The position numbers were made by a program, and so were the translations under genes. Below are positions 45,195 through 54,129 of a stretch of 64,000 nucleotides of DNA, piece by piece. The notes under the pieces were generated by a model. It was not told the DNA's origin, did no database searches, and saw nothing but the letters and a program-made list of their open reading frames with translations. Each line of letters starts with the position of its first letter. Within the stretch, counting starts at the first letter, position 1. This stretch comes from CAVQFB01 sp963711675 (GTDB lineage Bacteria; Acidobacteriota; Terriglobia; Terriglobales; Acidobacteriaceae): positions 1-64,000 of the forward strand of contig CAVQFB010000008.1 of assembly GCA_963711675.1 (NCBI GenBank). The letters run 5' to 3'.

Positions 45195-46685
45195 TTAATC
45201 GACCTCGCAGACACGCAGCGCCTGATTCTGGTAGGGGCACACTAAGCCGCGAACACCTGGCTGCTGCAGGACCACCCAATTCACGTCGAATTCTTCTTTC
45301 AGGCGGTCAAAGTCAGCGGCCTGGAAGTCCTTCCAGCCTTGCTGCGCCCTCACCTGCCGGCGCCAGGTCTCGGCCAGCGCGGGAAACATGGTTACCGCTC
45401 CGCTGTCTTTGAGGGTGTCGGCGAGCATGGAGCGCTCGGCGATGGCGCGGAATCCGTGCTGGTCCTCACCAGGAGCGATCATGTGGTTGGGATCGAGGGC
45501 AAAGTAGGCGTCGACCGGCGTGTGTTGGCGAATCCAGAGGAACGTCTCGACCCAGTCGTTGTGGGGTGCGGCCCCCGGCCACTCGATGTGTGGCGTGGCA
45601 GGAAAAAGCTGGCGTTGTGCGAACCACATTCCCGCGCAAATGGGAAGAAAAAGAGCCAGCCATCGCCAGACGTGCCGGTGAAGCACAAATTGCGCCAGCA
45701 GGCCTCCGGCAAAGACGAAGAGCAGCACGTAGACGAGGTGCAGGCTGCGCATCGGCTGCAGTTCGGCAAGGTTCGCGAAGCGCGCGGGAATCGTGATGAC
45801 GAGCCCAACGATGAAGAAAGCTAGCGCGTAGAGAATCAGCGACCGGCAAAACGCGGCGAACAGCGGCAGTTCCTGCTTTCGCGCGATTTGTGCAAACCAC
45901 CACAGCAGGACCAGCGGCCCGAAAATTCCTAACCACTCATACCACTCCCAGCGCAGCAGGAAGAAATAGGAATGGCTGTTCAGGACTTCGCGGTAAGCGT
46001 CGCTTACCGGCGGAAAGAGGCCAAACGGTAGCAGAACCGCCATCTTGGTTGCGACCGGCGCCGCCCTCGCCTCGCGTCGCGAAAAGCAGAGCAGCAAAAT
46101 AGCGTAGGAAACTCCGAACACCACCATCAGGGGATGAATCGCGGCGGTGAAGACCGCCCAGATCCCGGCGCGCAGGAACTTTCGCTCCGCGACATTGGCG
46201 ACGATGAAGAGTACTGCCGGCGTCGAGAGCGATCGCGTGTTCAGGTACTGATCCATGATGTAGAGAGCAGTACCGGCCACCGGGATCGTGAGTAGCGACG
46301 CGACCAGGGCAACCCCTCCCCAACGCGCCAGCGGATCGCGGAAGGCGAGCCGGCCGATGTGCCAGCATCCCAGCAGCAGAAGAAAGATGGAGAAAAAGTG
46401 CCAGAGGAAGAGAGCCCAATCGGTAGAGAGGTGCGTCAGCCGGATCGATCCGGCGATCAGATTCGGAAACAGCGTGAGGTGGGCGTGCGACGAAAAGAAC
46501 CCGGCGTTATAGGGGTAAAGAGCCGGATTCAAAGTTCTCTTGATGCCCGGTACGTAAATCTCGGCATCCTCAACGTAAGGATGAAAACCGTGCACGAGCA
46601 CGGCGGCACAAGTGACCACCAGCAGCAGAACAAGTTGTTTAAGATCGGGATTGCGTGCCGGAGGGTTAAGAGCTTCAGGTTTCAA
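45195..46685 (-). CDS. Polytopic membrane protein, GT-C-like
   Basis: 496 residues with about 10-12 membrane helices. The first loop carries acidic residues (HGFHPYVEDAEIYVPGIKR), where GT-C lipid-sugar transferases keep their catalytic Asp or Glu; the C-terminal 110 residues are soluble (FLWIRQHTPVDAYFALDPNH, FDVNWVVLQQPG). Just downstream of a GT2 glycosyltransferase on the same strand, a pairing seen for polyprenyl-phosphate sugar synthases and transferases. Function by analogy only. Confidence 0.65.
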   Translation of the reverse strand: MKPEALNPPARNPDLKQLVLLLVVTCAAVLVHGFHPYVEDAEIYVPGIKRTLNPALYPYNAGFFSSHAHLTLFPNLIAGSIRLTHLSTDWALFLWHFFSIFLLLLGCWHIGRLAFRDPLARWGGVALVASLLTIPVAGTALYIMDQYLNTRSLSTPAVLFIVANVAERKFLRAGIWAVFTAAIHPLMVVFGVSYAILLLCFSRREARAAPVATKMAVLLPFGLFPPVSDAYREVLNSHSYFFLLRWEWYEWLGIFGPLVLLWWFAQIARKQELPLFAAFCRSLILYALAFFIVGLVITIPARFANLAELQPMRSLHLVYVLLFVFAGGLLAQFVLHRHVWRWLALFLPICAGMWFAQRQLFPATPHIEWPGAAPHNDWVETFLWIRQHTPVDAYFALDPNHMIAPGEDQHGFRAIAERSMLADTLKDSGAVTMFPALAETWRRQVRAQQGWKDFQAADFDRLKEEFDVNWVVLQQPGVRGLVCPYQNQALRVCEVD

Positions 46686-46760
46686 GGTTTCAGAGTTTCA
46701 AACGTGAGGCGCTGGGTTGCAAGATCCCGAGATAAGGTGAGCTTCTCACGTTGCCGGGCT

Positions 46761-47558
46761 TCATGCAGCCGGTGTCGTGCCGGCGCCGCGCAGATAATAC
46801 CCCATATCGAGTTTGCGCCCTTGCGGACTAAAACGGTTGAAGCGGGCCAGTCCCAGTCTTTGTAGAGCAAACTGCAAGGTGGTGGCCAGCACTCCCAGTC
46901 CGTAAGTGACGCTACGGCGGAAATTGATGGAAGACGCTTCCTCGAAATACTTGGTCGGACAGGAAACCTCACCGATGCGAAAGCCAAAGTAAACAGACTG
47001 TGCCAGCATCTGGTTGTCAAAGACGAAGTCGTCGGAATTTTCGAGTAGCGGTAGATCGGTCAGTACCTTCCGGCTGAAAGCACGATAGCCGGTGTGATAC
47101 TCCGACAGCTTCACCCGCAGGAACAGGTTCTCGAAAGCGGTAAGAAAGCGGTTGAAGACATACTTGTATAACGGCATGCCGCCGCGCAGAGCAGTACCGC
47201 CGATGATCCGCGACCCCAGAACCACGTCGTAGACCCCGTAGGCCACCATGCTCGCCATCGCAGTCACGAGCAGCGGGGTGTACTGGTAGTCGGGATGAAC
47301 CATGATCACGACATCGGCACCCTCGGCGAGGGCTTCCCGATAGCAAGTCTGCTGGTTGCGCCCGTAGCCGTAGTTCTTGTCGTGCACAAAAACTCGCAAA
47401 CCGAGCCGCTGGGCTACTTCAACGGTGCGGTCCGAACTGTGGTCATCCACCAGAATGCGAATGTCGACCAGGTCGGGCAACTCGGCGACCGTGGCCTCGA
47501 GAGTCTTCTCCGCATTGTATGCGGGCAATACGACCGCGATGCGTTTGCCGTTGATCAT
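46761..47558 (-). CDS. Family 2 glycosyltransferase (DPM1/polyprenyl-phosphate type)
   Basis: 265 residues from MINGKRIAVVLPAYNAEKTL. GT-A motifs: VDDHSSDRTVEVAQRLG, VIMVHPDYQYTPLLVTAMAS (the DxD-like region reads HPDYQ), YHTGYRAFSRKVLTDLP and a C-terminal helix. No C-terminal membrane segments beyond one weak stretch. Likely loads a sugar on a polyprenyl phosphate for the GT-C-like neighbour (inference). Confidence 0.85.
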   Translation of the reverse strand: MINGKRIAVVLPAYNAEKTLEATVAELPDLVDIRILVDDHSSDRTVEVAQRLGLRVFVHDKNYGYGRNQQTCYREALAEGADVVIMVHPDYQYTPLLVTAMASMVAYGVYDVVLGSRIIGGTALRGGMPLYKYVFNRFLTAFENLFLRVKLSEYHTGYRAFSRKVLTDLPLLENSDDFVFDNQMLAQSVYFGFRIGEVSCPTKYFEEASSINFRRSVTYGLGVLATTLQFALQRLGLARFNRFSPQGRKLDMGYYLRGAGTTPAA

Positions 47559-47737
47559 GGACTTCTGGGTAGGTCCGAGCCTGCGGAAGAACGCGGCTGC
47601 TCCCGTCAGTCTCGCCTGCTGCTCACTATAAACTAATGCCAGTTGCCGTGTAAGTCGCCGCTTTTTGCACAATGTGCCGAATCGACGGGATCACCGCATT
47701 GCCTATAATCGAGGTTGTGGGGGAGAAATCCTTGAGC

Positions 47738-48262
47738 ATGAAATGGTTGGCCGGGGCCGTTCTCCTCGTGTGCGTTGGCTCGAGAGGGCTCGCTGCACCG
47801 GAGCAGACCGCGCCCGGAGTCTCGACCGGGCGAGTCGTCACGAAAACTCGGCTGGTGGCGATATTCTCGGATCTCGAAACACAACTGCTACAGGCTCAGC
47901 AGGCCAAGGACGAACCCGCACTGAACCGCTTGCTGGGCGATGAGTTTGAGGTGTGGACGCCCGAGCTTTCAGGTGATCCTATTCCTCGAGACGATTGGCG
48001 GAAGCGCGCCCTGGCGCAGAAATTGTCGTCGTTCCGCATCGAACAGATGGCGGTGAAGGCTATGAGCGACGAAATCGTGGTCGCAAGTTTCCTCCTGGAA
48101 GAAACTGCCGAGCACGACGGCAAAGGTAGAGCGAGCAATCGCTTCGTCGTGGACGTGTGGAAGAAAAATGGCGATGTCTGGCAGCTGGCCGAGCGCTACT
48201 CGTCGCGAGTGGCAGGATCAGCAGACACAGAGGGCGGCAAGAAGCCCACAGGAAAAGAGTAA
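47738..48262 (+). CDS. Exported DUF4440/SnoaL-like protein
   Basis: 174 residues from the ATG at 47738; GGGGGAG upstream could equally serve the TTG at 47732. Signal peptide (WLAGAVLLVCVGSRGLAAP), then the NTF2-like fold: DLETQLLQAQQAKDEPALNR, LLGDEFEVWTP, VVDVWKKNGDVWQLAERYSS. The family includes small-molecule-binding or isomerase-like proteins; role unknown. Confidence 0.72.
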   Translation: MKWLAGAVLLVCVGSRGLAAPEQTAPGVSTGRVVTKTRLVAIFSDLETQLLQAQQAKDEPALNRLLGDEFEVWTPELSGDPIPRDDWRKRALAQKLSSFRIEQMAVKAMSDEIVVASFLLEETAEHDGKGRASNRFVVDVWKKNGDVWQLAERYSSRVAGSADTEGGKKPTGKE

Positions 48263-48343
48263 AGCTCATCTTGCCTCGTCGGGTGTCCGTTGTTCGGCGG
48301 TCAAGAAAAGTTCGAATTCCGAAGACACAGAGTAAGGTTCAGA

Positions 48344-49537
48344 GTGCCCGCCACCGAGGGAGTTTCGGCAAAATCGTTGACGCTGGCCGCGCATGCCACG
48401 TTCGTCCCAACCGGCGTGATGACCGTGCTGCTGGGGCCATTACTGCCCACGCTAACGGCGCAGTGGCGGCTCAATGACACACAGGCTGGATATCTGTTTA
48501 CGGCGCAATTCACCGGGTCGCTGGCCGGGGTTGCAGCTTCGGGCGCGCTCGTGCAGCGCTTCGGCTACCGCGTAGCGCTGGTTGCAGGCCTGATCATGAT
48601 GGCAGCAGGTGTCGTGATGTTGCCGTTAAGTCCCTGGCCCCTCGGATTAGCCCTCGTATTGGTTTACGGTTTCGGGCTTGGACTGGTCATTCCCGCAGCG
48701 AACCTTCTGGTGGCCGAGGCGCACCCCGAGAACCGAGGTGCGGCTCTGAACTTCCTCAACTTTTCCTGGAGCGTAGGTGCGGTTTCCTGCCCGTTTCTGA
48801 TCGGAGCATTCAGCCGAAGCCATCACATCGCGCTCCTGATGTACTTGCTGGCGGCCCTTATGGTTCTCCTATCGATCGCAATCGCCAGCATGCGGTTTCC
48901 CGCCAAAGAAAGCGCCAACACTACCAGCGGGAGTGAGGCCGCGGACCGAACCGTGCCCTGGAAGAACCGCTACATTGTGATTCTCGTCCTCCTCTTTTTC
49001 CTTTATGTAGGTGCGGAAAATTCGGTGGGGGGATGGGTCGCGTCTTACGCCAAACGAATGGTGGCAGAGCCGGGCGGGTTTTGGGTTATGGTGCCGTCGT
49101 TCTACTACGGCGCAATGTTGGTCGGGCGGGGTCTCGCGTCCTTGGTTCTGCGGCGTGTGGAAGAGCTCACCTTTGCCCGCGCCGGATTGCTGGTCGCCAC
49201 GCTGGCGATGGTGGAACTGCTCTCTTCGAACACCATGACACCGATAGTAGTCAGTGCGACGATTATCGGCCTGGGGTTCGCGGCCGTGTATCCCATCACG
49301 ATTTCCATGTTGTCCCGTAAGTTCGGGGCCGGGGCGTCGTCAGTGGGGTCGCTGATGTTTTCCGTGGCGAACCTGGGTGGCGCGCTTCTGCCGTGGTTGG
49401 TTGGGTATGGGTCGACTCGCTTCGAGAGTTTGAAGGTCGGACTGGCGGTGCCTCTCGTCGCCGGGATTCTTATGCTGGTGCTCTATTCCCTGGACTGGCG
49501 GCTCGGGGTGGTGGAAGCGCCGGCTCGCGCGGCGTAA
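48344..49537 (+). CDS. MFS transporter (FucP-like)
   Basis: 397 residues from the GTG at 48344. Twelve membrane helices in two halves; the A-motif region reads GYRVALVAGLIMMAAG, and LVYGFGLGLVIPAANLLVAE with NFLNFSWSVGAVSCPFLIG resembles the sugar/proton symporter branch (fucose/glucose). No sugar-use genes adjoin it, so the substrate is open. Inner membrane. Confidence 0.82.
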   Translation: MPATEGVSAKSLTLAAHATFVPTGVMTVLLGPLLPTLTAQWRLNDTQAGYLFTAQFTGSLAGVAASGALVQRFGYRVALVAGLIMMAAGVVMLPLSPWPLGLALVLVYGFGLGLVIPAANLLVAEAHPENRGAALNFLNFSWSVGAVSCPFLIGAFSRSHHIALLMYLLAALMVLLSIAIASMRFPAKESANTTSGSEAADRTVPWKNRYIVILVLLFFLYVGAENSVGGWVASYAKRMVAEPGGFWVMVPSFYYGAMLVGRGLASLVLRRVEELTFARAGLLVATLAMVELLSSNTMTPIVVSATIIGLGFAAVYPITISMLSRKFGAGASSVGSLMFSVANLGGALLPWLVGYGSTRFESLKVGLAVPLVAGILMLVLYSLDWRLGVVEAPARAA

Positions 49538-49648
49538 CCGCGCTTCCCGGGCTGCAGTTGTTGGTAAACTTAAGAGTGGCAGTGGGTGCCGGGAAATTGG
49601 CGGCAATGCTGTCAGATCAAGGCTCGTTCCCGGGTGACGCCAAAGATC

Positions 49649-51062
49649 ATGTCGAGTAAACGAACACTATTTGAGAAGGTTTGGGACGAGCACGTGGTGG
49701 TGCAGCCTCCTGAGCGGGCGCCGCTGCTCTATATCGATCTGCACCTGGTGCACGAAGTGACCTCGCCGCAGGCGTTTGACGGATTGCGAGCGGCGGGTCG
49801 GCGCGTGAGACAGACCGGACGAACCGTGGCCACAGTAGACCACAACATTCCCACAACTCCCCGTGGTACGCCCATTACCGATCCCATCGCGGCGAAGCAG
49901 ATTGAGGCGCTGCAGAAAAACTGTAAAGAATTCGGCGTCCCCCTGTTCGATATGGACTCTCCCGACCAGGGGATCGTGCACGTGATCGGCCCAGAGCTTG
50001 GTCTCACGCAGCCCGGCATGACAATCGTGTGCGGCGATAGCCACACCAGCACACACGGCGCGTTCGGCGCGCTCGCGTTCGGCATAGGAACCTCGGAAGT
50101 AGAACACGTCTTGGCCACGCAGTGCCTCCCGCAGCGCAAGCCAAAGAGCATGAAGGTTGAGGTCAAGGGCAAGCTGTCGGAGGGTGTGGGCGCGAAGGAT
50201 TTAGCTCTCGGGGATCATCGGGAAGATCGGGACCGACGGAGCCACCGGGCACGTCGTCGAATACGCCGGGGCCGCTGTGCGCGGGCTTTCGATGGAAGGC
50301 CGGATGACCCTCTGCAACATGACCATCGAAGCTGGCGCGCGCGCAGGGATGGTCGCTCCGGATGACACCACGTTCGCCTATGTGAAGGGCAGGCGATTCG
50401 CTCCGCGTGGAAAGGAATGGGAAAAGTCGGTGGATCAGTGGAGCGCGCTCAAATCGGACGAGGGTGCTAGCTACGACAAAGTTGTCGAGATCGACGCCGC
50501 CGTGCTGGCACCGTTTGTGACCTGGGGCACGAATCCCGGCATGGTGGTTCCGGTAACCGGGCGCGTGCCGGAATTAAGCAGCATGGTGGACCAAGCCGAA
50601 CGCCGCATGGCGGAACACGCGTTGAAGTACATGGGGCTCGAGCCGGGAAAACGGATCGAGGAGATCCCCGTCGACCGCGTTTTCATCGGGTCGTGTACGA
50701 ATTCACGGCTGGAGGACTTGCGGGCAGCGGCGAAAGTGGCGAAGGGGTATCACGTCAATCAGAAGGTCCGCGCGATGGTCGTGCCCGGATCGCAAGCGGT
50801 GAAGCAGGCGGCGGAACAGGAAGGGCTGCACCGAATCTTTGCCGAGGCGGGTTTCGAGTGGCGGGAGTCAGGCTGCTCCATGTGCCTGGGCATGAACCCC
50901 GACATTTTGCAGCCCGGCGAGCGCTGCGCCTCCACCAGCAACCGCAATTTTGAAGGACGGCAGGGACGCGGCGGCCGAACTCATCTGGTGAGTCCCATGA
51001 TGGCGGCGGCCGCAGCTATCGCCGGGCACTTTACCGATATTCGCAACTGGAGATTCAACTGA
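49649..51062 (+). CDS. leuC: 3-isopropylmalate dehydratase large subunit (one frameshift)
   Basis: Starts MSSKRTLFEKVWDEHVVVQP. Aconitase fold: GIVHVIGPELGLTQPGMTIV, CGDSHTSTHGAFGALAFGIG, GSCTNSRLEDLRAAA and CSMCLGMNPD supply the three 4Fe-4S cysteines. The frame breaks at about 50211-50214 in a GGGG run (LALG, then IIGKIGTDGATGHVVEYAG); one G fewer restores a normal 470-residue protein. Isomerises isopropylmalate for leucine synthesis with LeuD, whose gene follows by 10 bases. Confidence 0.92.
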
Positions 51063-51071
51063 GGATTCGCC

Positions 51072-51665
51072 ATGAAGCCGTTTCGTGTGCATAAGGGACG
51101 CGTAGTGCCGCTCGACCGCCAGAACGTCGACACCGATCAGATCATCCCCAAGCAGTTTCTGAAGCGCATCGAGCGCACCGGGTTCGGGGAGTTTGTGTTT
51201 CACGACTGGCGGCAAACGCAGAGCGGACAAAAAGATCCGGACTTCGTGCTGCACAAGCAGCGCTACGAAGGAGCGAGCATTCTGGTGGCGGGCAAGAATT
51301 TCGGCTGCGGCTCATCCCGTGAACATGCGGTCTGGGCTCTGGCCGACTTCGGGTTCCGTGCAGTGATTGCGCCCTCGTTTGCCGACATTTTCGCCAACAA
51401 CAGCGCCAAGAATGGATTCCTCGCGGTCCCGCTGCCCGAAGATGAAGTGGGACGAATCATGCAGCGGGCGAAGGATGAGGTCGGCTATCAGGTCACAATC
51501 GACCTCGAACAGAAACGTGTGCAGGACGGCCACGGTTTGTCGGCCGCGTTCGAAATGGACGAATTCACGCGCCACTGCCTCTTGAACGGACTGGATGACA
51601 TCGGACTGACGCTCCAGCACGAGTCCGAGATCGCGGCCTACGAGAAGACTCACCCCGTGCGCTAG
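51072..51665 (+). CDS. leuD: 3-isopropylmalate dehydratase small subunit
   Basis: 197 residues: DRQNVDTDQIIPKQFLKRIE, GFGEFVFHDWR, KNFGCGSSREHAVWALADFG, and a typical C terminus (LNGLDDIGLTLQHESEI). The swivelling domain partner of LeuC. The starts and spacing show a leuCD operon. Confidence 0.95.
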   Translation: MKPFRVHKGRVVPLDRQNVDTDQIIPKQFLKRIERTGFGEFVFHDWRQTQSGQKDPDFVLHKQRYEGASILVAGKNFGCGSSREHAVWALADFGFRAVIAPSFADIFANNSAKNGFLAVPLPEDEVGRIMQRAKDEVGYQVTIDLEQKRVQDGHGLSAAFEMDEFTRHCLLNGLDDIGLTLQHESEIAAYEKTHPVR

Positions 51666-51788
51666 TTTTCCTTTAATGAAACAGTGAAATCAGTGCCTGC
51701 AGCGGTATCAGGCCGCCGTAGAGATACCTCCAAGTCATCAATGCGATAATGTTGAGCTTGTTGTCACGGGATCCCGAAGGAGAACAGG

Positions 51789-52307
51789 ATGGGCAAGTTC
51801 GTGCTCGGCTTGATCGTTGGTCTGGTTGCGGTTCCACTCGCGGTCTATCTTTACTTCGTCACGGGCAGCGCTCCGGTAGCAACTTCCAGTCAGCCCATGC
51901 CGTTTGAGAAAATGCTCGCCCAGAAAGCGCTGAATGCGAGAATCGAAAAAGAAATGCCGAGCAGCGTCCCCATCAGCGCAGATGCTGCTGCCTACACCGC
52001 CGGAGCACAGGTCTATCGCGACAACTGCGCGGTCTGCCATGGTTTGCCGGGACAGCCGGATTCCAGCGTCTCCAAAGGAATGTATCCCTACCCCCCGCAA
52101 CTCTTCAAAGGGCATGGCGTGACGGATGATCCTGCCGGTGAAACTTACTGGAAGGTGGCGAACGGTATTCGCATGACCGGCATGCCGGCGTTCAAGGCAA
52201 GCCTCACCGACGCGCAAATGTGGCAGGTGAGCGTGCTGCTGGCGAATGCGGATAAAATTCCTCAGCCGGTAAAAGACAGCCTCGCGGCGACTAAACCGGC
52301 CCCTTAA
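51789..52307 (+). CDS. Membrane-anchored class I cytochrome c
   Basis: 172 residues behind an AAGGAGAA site. N-terminal anchor (FVLGLIVGLVAVPLAVYLYF), one haem site CAVCH in YRDNCAVCHGLPG, and the distal Met in TGMPAFKA. One haem. Likely an electron carrier at the outer face of the inner membrane. Flanked by leuD and ggt, unrelated in function. Confidence 0.88.
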   Translation: MGKFVLGLIVGLVAVPLAVYLYFVTGSAPVATSSQPMPFEKMLAQKALNARIEKEMPSSVPISADAAAYTAGAQVYRDNCAVCHGLPGQPDSSVSKGMYPYPPQLFKGHGVTDDPAGETYWKVANGIRMTGMPAFKASLTDAQMWQVSVLLANADKIPQPVKDSLAATKPAP

Positions 52308-52332
52308 CGTCTCCGCATCCAGGACGGTCCTT

Positions 52333-54018
52333 ATGCCAGTGTCTGTCCGTGCCATACTGCTGCCTGTCTGCGTTCTCGCCATGCTTGTCATCAACGCGGC
52401 TGCTCAAGACCGTTCGCACGCGCGATCCATGGTGATCACAACCTATGGCATCGTTGCGACCAGCCATGTCCAGGCTTCGCAGGCGGGAGCGCAAGTCCTG
52501 GCCCGAGGAGGATCGGCGGTCGATGCGGCGATCGCGGCCAATGCCGTGCTGGGCGTGACGGAGCCGATGATGAACGGAATCGGCGGCGACCTGTTCGCGA
52601 TTTATTGGGATGCGAAGACGGGCAAACTCTACGGGTTGAATTCGAGCGGCTGGGCGCCGCAGGGCTTGACGCCGGCACACTTGAAGGCGAGAGACGTGAC
52701 AAAGATGCCGTATCAAGGCATCGATGCGGTGACGGTTCCCGGCGCGGTGGCGGGTTGGAACGCTCTGCACGAGCGCTTTGGCAAAGCGCCCTGGAAGGAC
52801 CTGCTTCAGCCGGCAATTTTCTACGCCGACAAGGGGTATCCCGTTCCAGAGTTGATCTCAGGATTCTGGGCGGAAGCTCCGCAAATCTTCGCAAACGACG
52901 CCGAGGGCCAGCGAGTTTACTTGCTGAACGGGAAGCCTCCGGCCGTTGGGCAAGTTTTCCGCAATCCTGACTTGGCAAAAGCGCTGCGATTGATCGCCGA
53001 GAGTGGAGCCAGCGCTTTCTATCGCGGCGAAATTGCTCGTGCGATCTTGACGACGTCGCAGGGCCTGGGCGGTACGATGGCGGCCGACGATCTGGCACAG
53101 TTCTCTCCCGAGTGGGTGGAGCCCATCTCGACCAGATATCGTGACTGGACGGTGTACGAACTCCCGCCCAATGGCCAGGGGATGGCCGCTCTCGAGATGC
53201 TCAACATCATGGAGACCTCGCCTGCCTCGCCCGACGGTCCCCTGAGCGTCGCGGAGCTTCACAAGAAAATCGAAGCGATGAAGCTGGCCTATGCCGATCT
53301 GGCACGCTACAACGCCGATCCGCGGTTCGCCAAGGTCCCTGTGAAAGGGCTGCTCTCGAAGGAATATGCCAAAGAACGGGCAAAACTGATCGATCCCAAC
53401 AAGGCGAATTGCGAGCCGATGGCGGGCGAGCCGCCGACGAGCGAGACGACATATCTGACAGCGATTGACCGCGAGGGCAACATCGTTTCGCTCATCCAGA
53501 GCAACTATGCGGAGTTTGGATCGGGAATCACGGTTCGCGTTATGGGCTTCGCGCTGCAAAACCGAGGCGCGCTGTTCTCTCTGGATCCTTCCTCTCCCAA
53601 TGTTCTGGCGCCGCGAAAACGGCCCTACCACACCATCATTCCTGCGTTCATGGAACGGGGCGACCAGCACATCGGATTCGGGATCATGGGCGGAGCGAAC
53701 CAACCTTTGGCCCACGCGCAATTTGTGTCCAACGTGGCGGACTACGGCATGAACATCCAGGCGGCGCTCGAGAACGCAAGATTCACCGTGAGCCCCATGC
53801 GCGGATGCAACATCGTGATCGAATCGCGCGTCAAGCCGGAGGTTCGCGACAAGCTGACCGCGATGGGACATCAGTTACAGGTCGAGCGCGAATACTCCAC
53901 AGCGATGGGGCGAGGCCAGGCAGTCATGAACGACCTCAAGACGAAGGTCCATTACGGCGCTTCCGACGCAAGAGCGGATGGGTCGGCTGAGCCTGAACCG
54001 CCGCCGATTCCCTGGTAG
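52333..54018 (+). CDS. ggt: Gamma-glutamyltransferase family protein, copy 2
   Basis: 561 residues, intact. Signal peptide (ILLPVCVLAMLVINAAAQ), VTEPMMNGIGGDLFAIYW, GYPVPELISGFW, ELPPNGQGMAALEMLNIME, nucleophile Thr in SETTYLTAIDREGNIVS, and GFGIMGGANQPLAHAQFV. The glycine loop (GGANQP) and IGGDLFAI place it in the YwrD-like branch, apart from the copy at 34.5 kb. Periplasmic; may act on other gamma-glutamyl compounds. Confidence 0.9.
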   Translation: MPVSVRAILLPVCVLAMLVINAAAQDRSHARSMVITTYGIVATSHVQASQAGAQVLARGGSAVDAAIAANAVLGVTEPMMNGIGGDLFAIYWDAKTGKLYGLNSSGWAPQGLTPAHLKARDVTKMPYQGIDAVTVPGAVAGWNALHERFGKAPWKDLLQPAIFYADKGYPVPELISGFWAEAPQIFANDAEGQRVYLLNGKPPAVGQVFRNPDLAKALRLIAESGASAFYRGEIARAILTTSQGLGGTMAADDLAQFSPEWVEPISTRYRDWTVYELPPNGQGMAALEMLNIMETSPASPDGPLSVAELHKKIEAMKLAYADLARYNADPRFAKVPVKGLLSKEYAKERAKLIDPNKANCEPMAGEPPTSETTYLTAIDREGNIVSLIQSNYAEFGSGITVRVMGFALQNRGALFSLDPSSPNVLAPRKRPYHTIIPAFMERGDQHIGFGIMGGANQPLAHAQFVSNVADYGMNIQAALENARFTVSPMRGCNIVIESRVKPEVRDKLTAMGHQLQVEREYSTAMGRGQAVMNDLKTKVHYGASDARADGSAEPEPPPIPW

Positions 54019-54057
54019 TTATGTCGTGCGACTAAACCTGCCCTGTGCGATTAGTGC

Positions 54058-54123
54058 TCGTCATCCTTAGCGCAGCGAGGGACTTGCAGTTCGCCCTGCA
54101 GCCTTCACGGCAAGAGGGCCAAT
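54058..54123. repeat. TCGTCATCCTTAGCGCAGCG intergenic repeat
   Basis: A diverged relative of the GTCATCCTGAGC repeats at 36.4 and 39.4 kb, in the 110-base gap between the convergent ggt and VWA genes. Followed by a CTTGCAGTTCGCCCTGCAG hairpin. Confidence 0.4.
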
Positions 54124-54129
54124 AACGCA

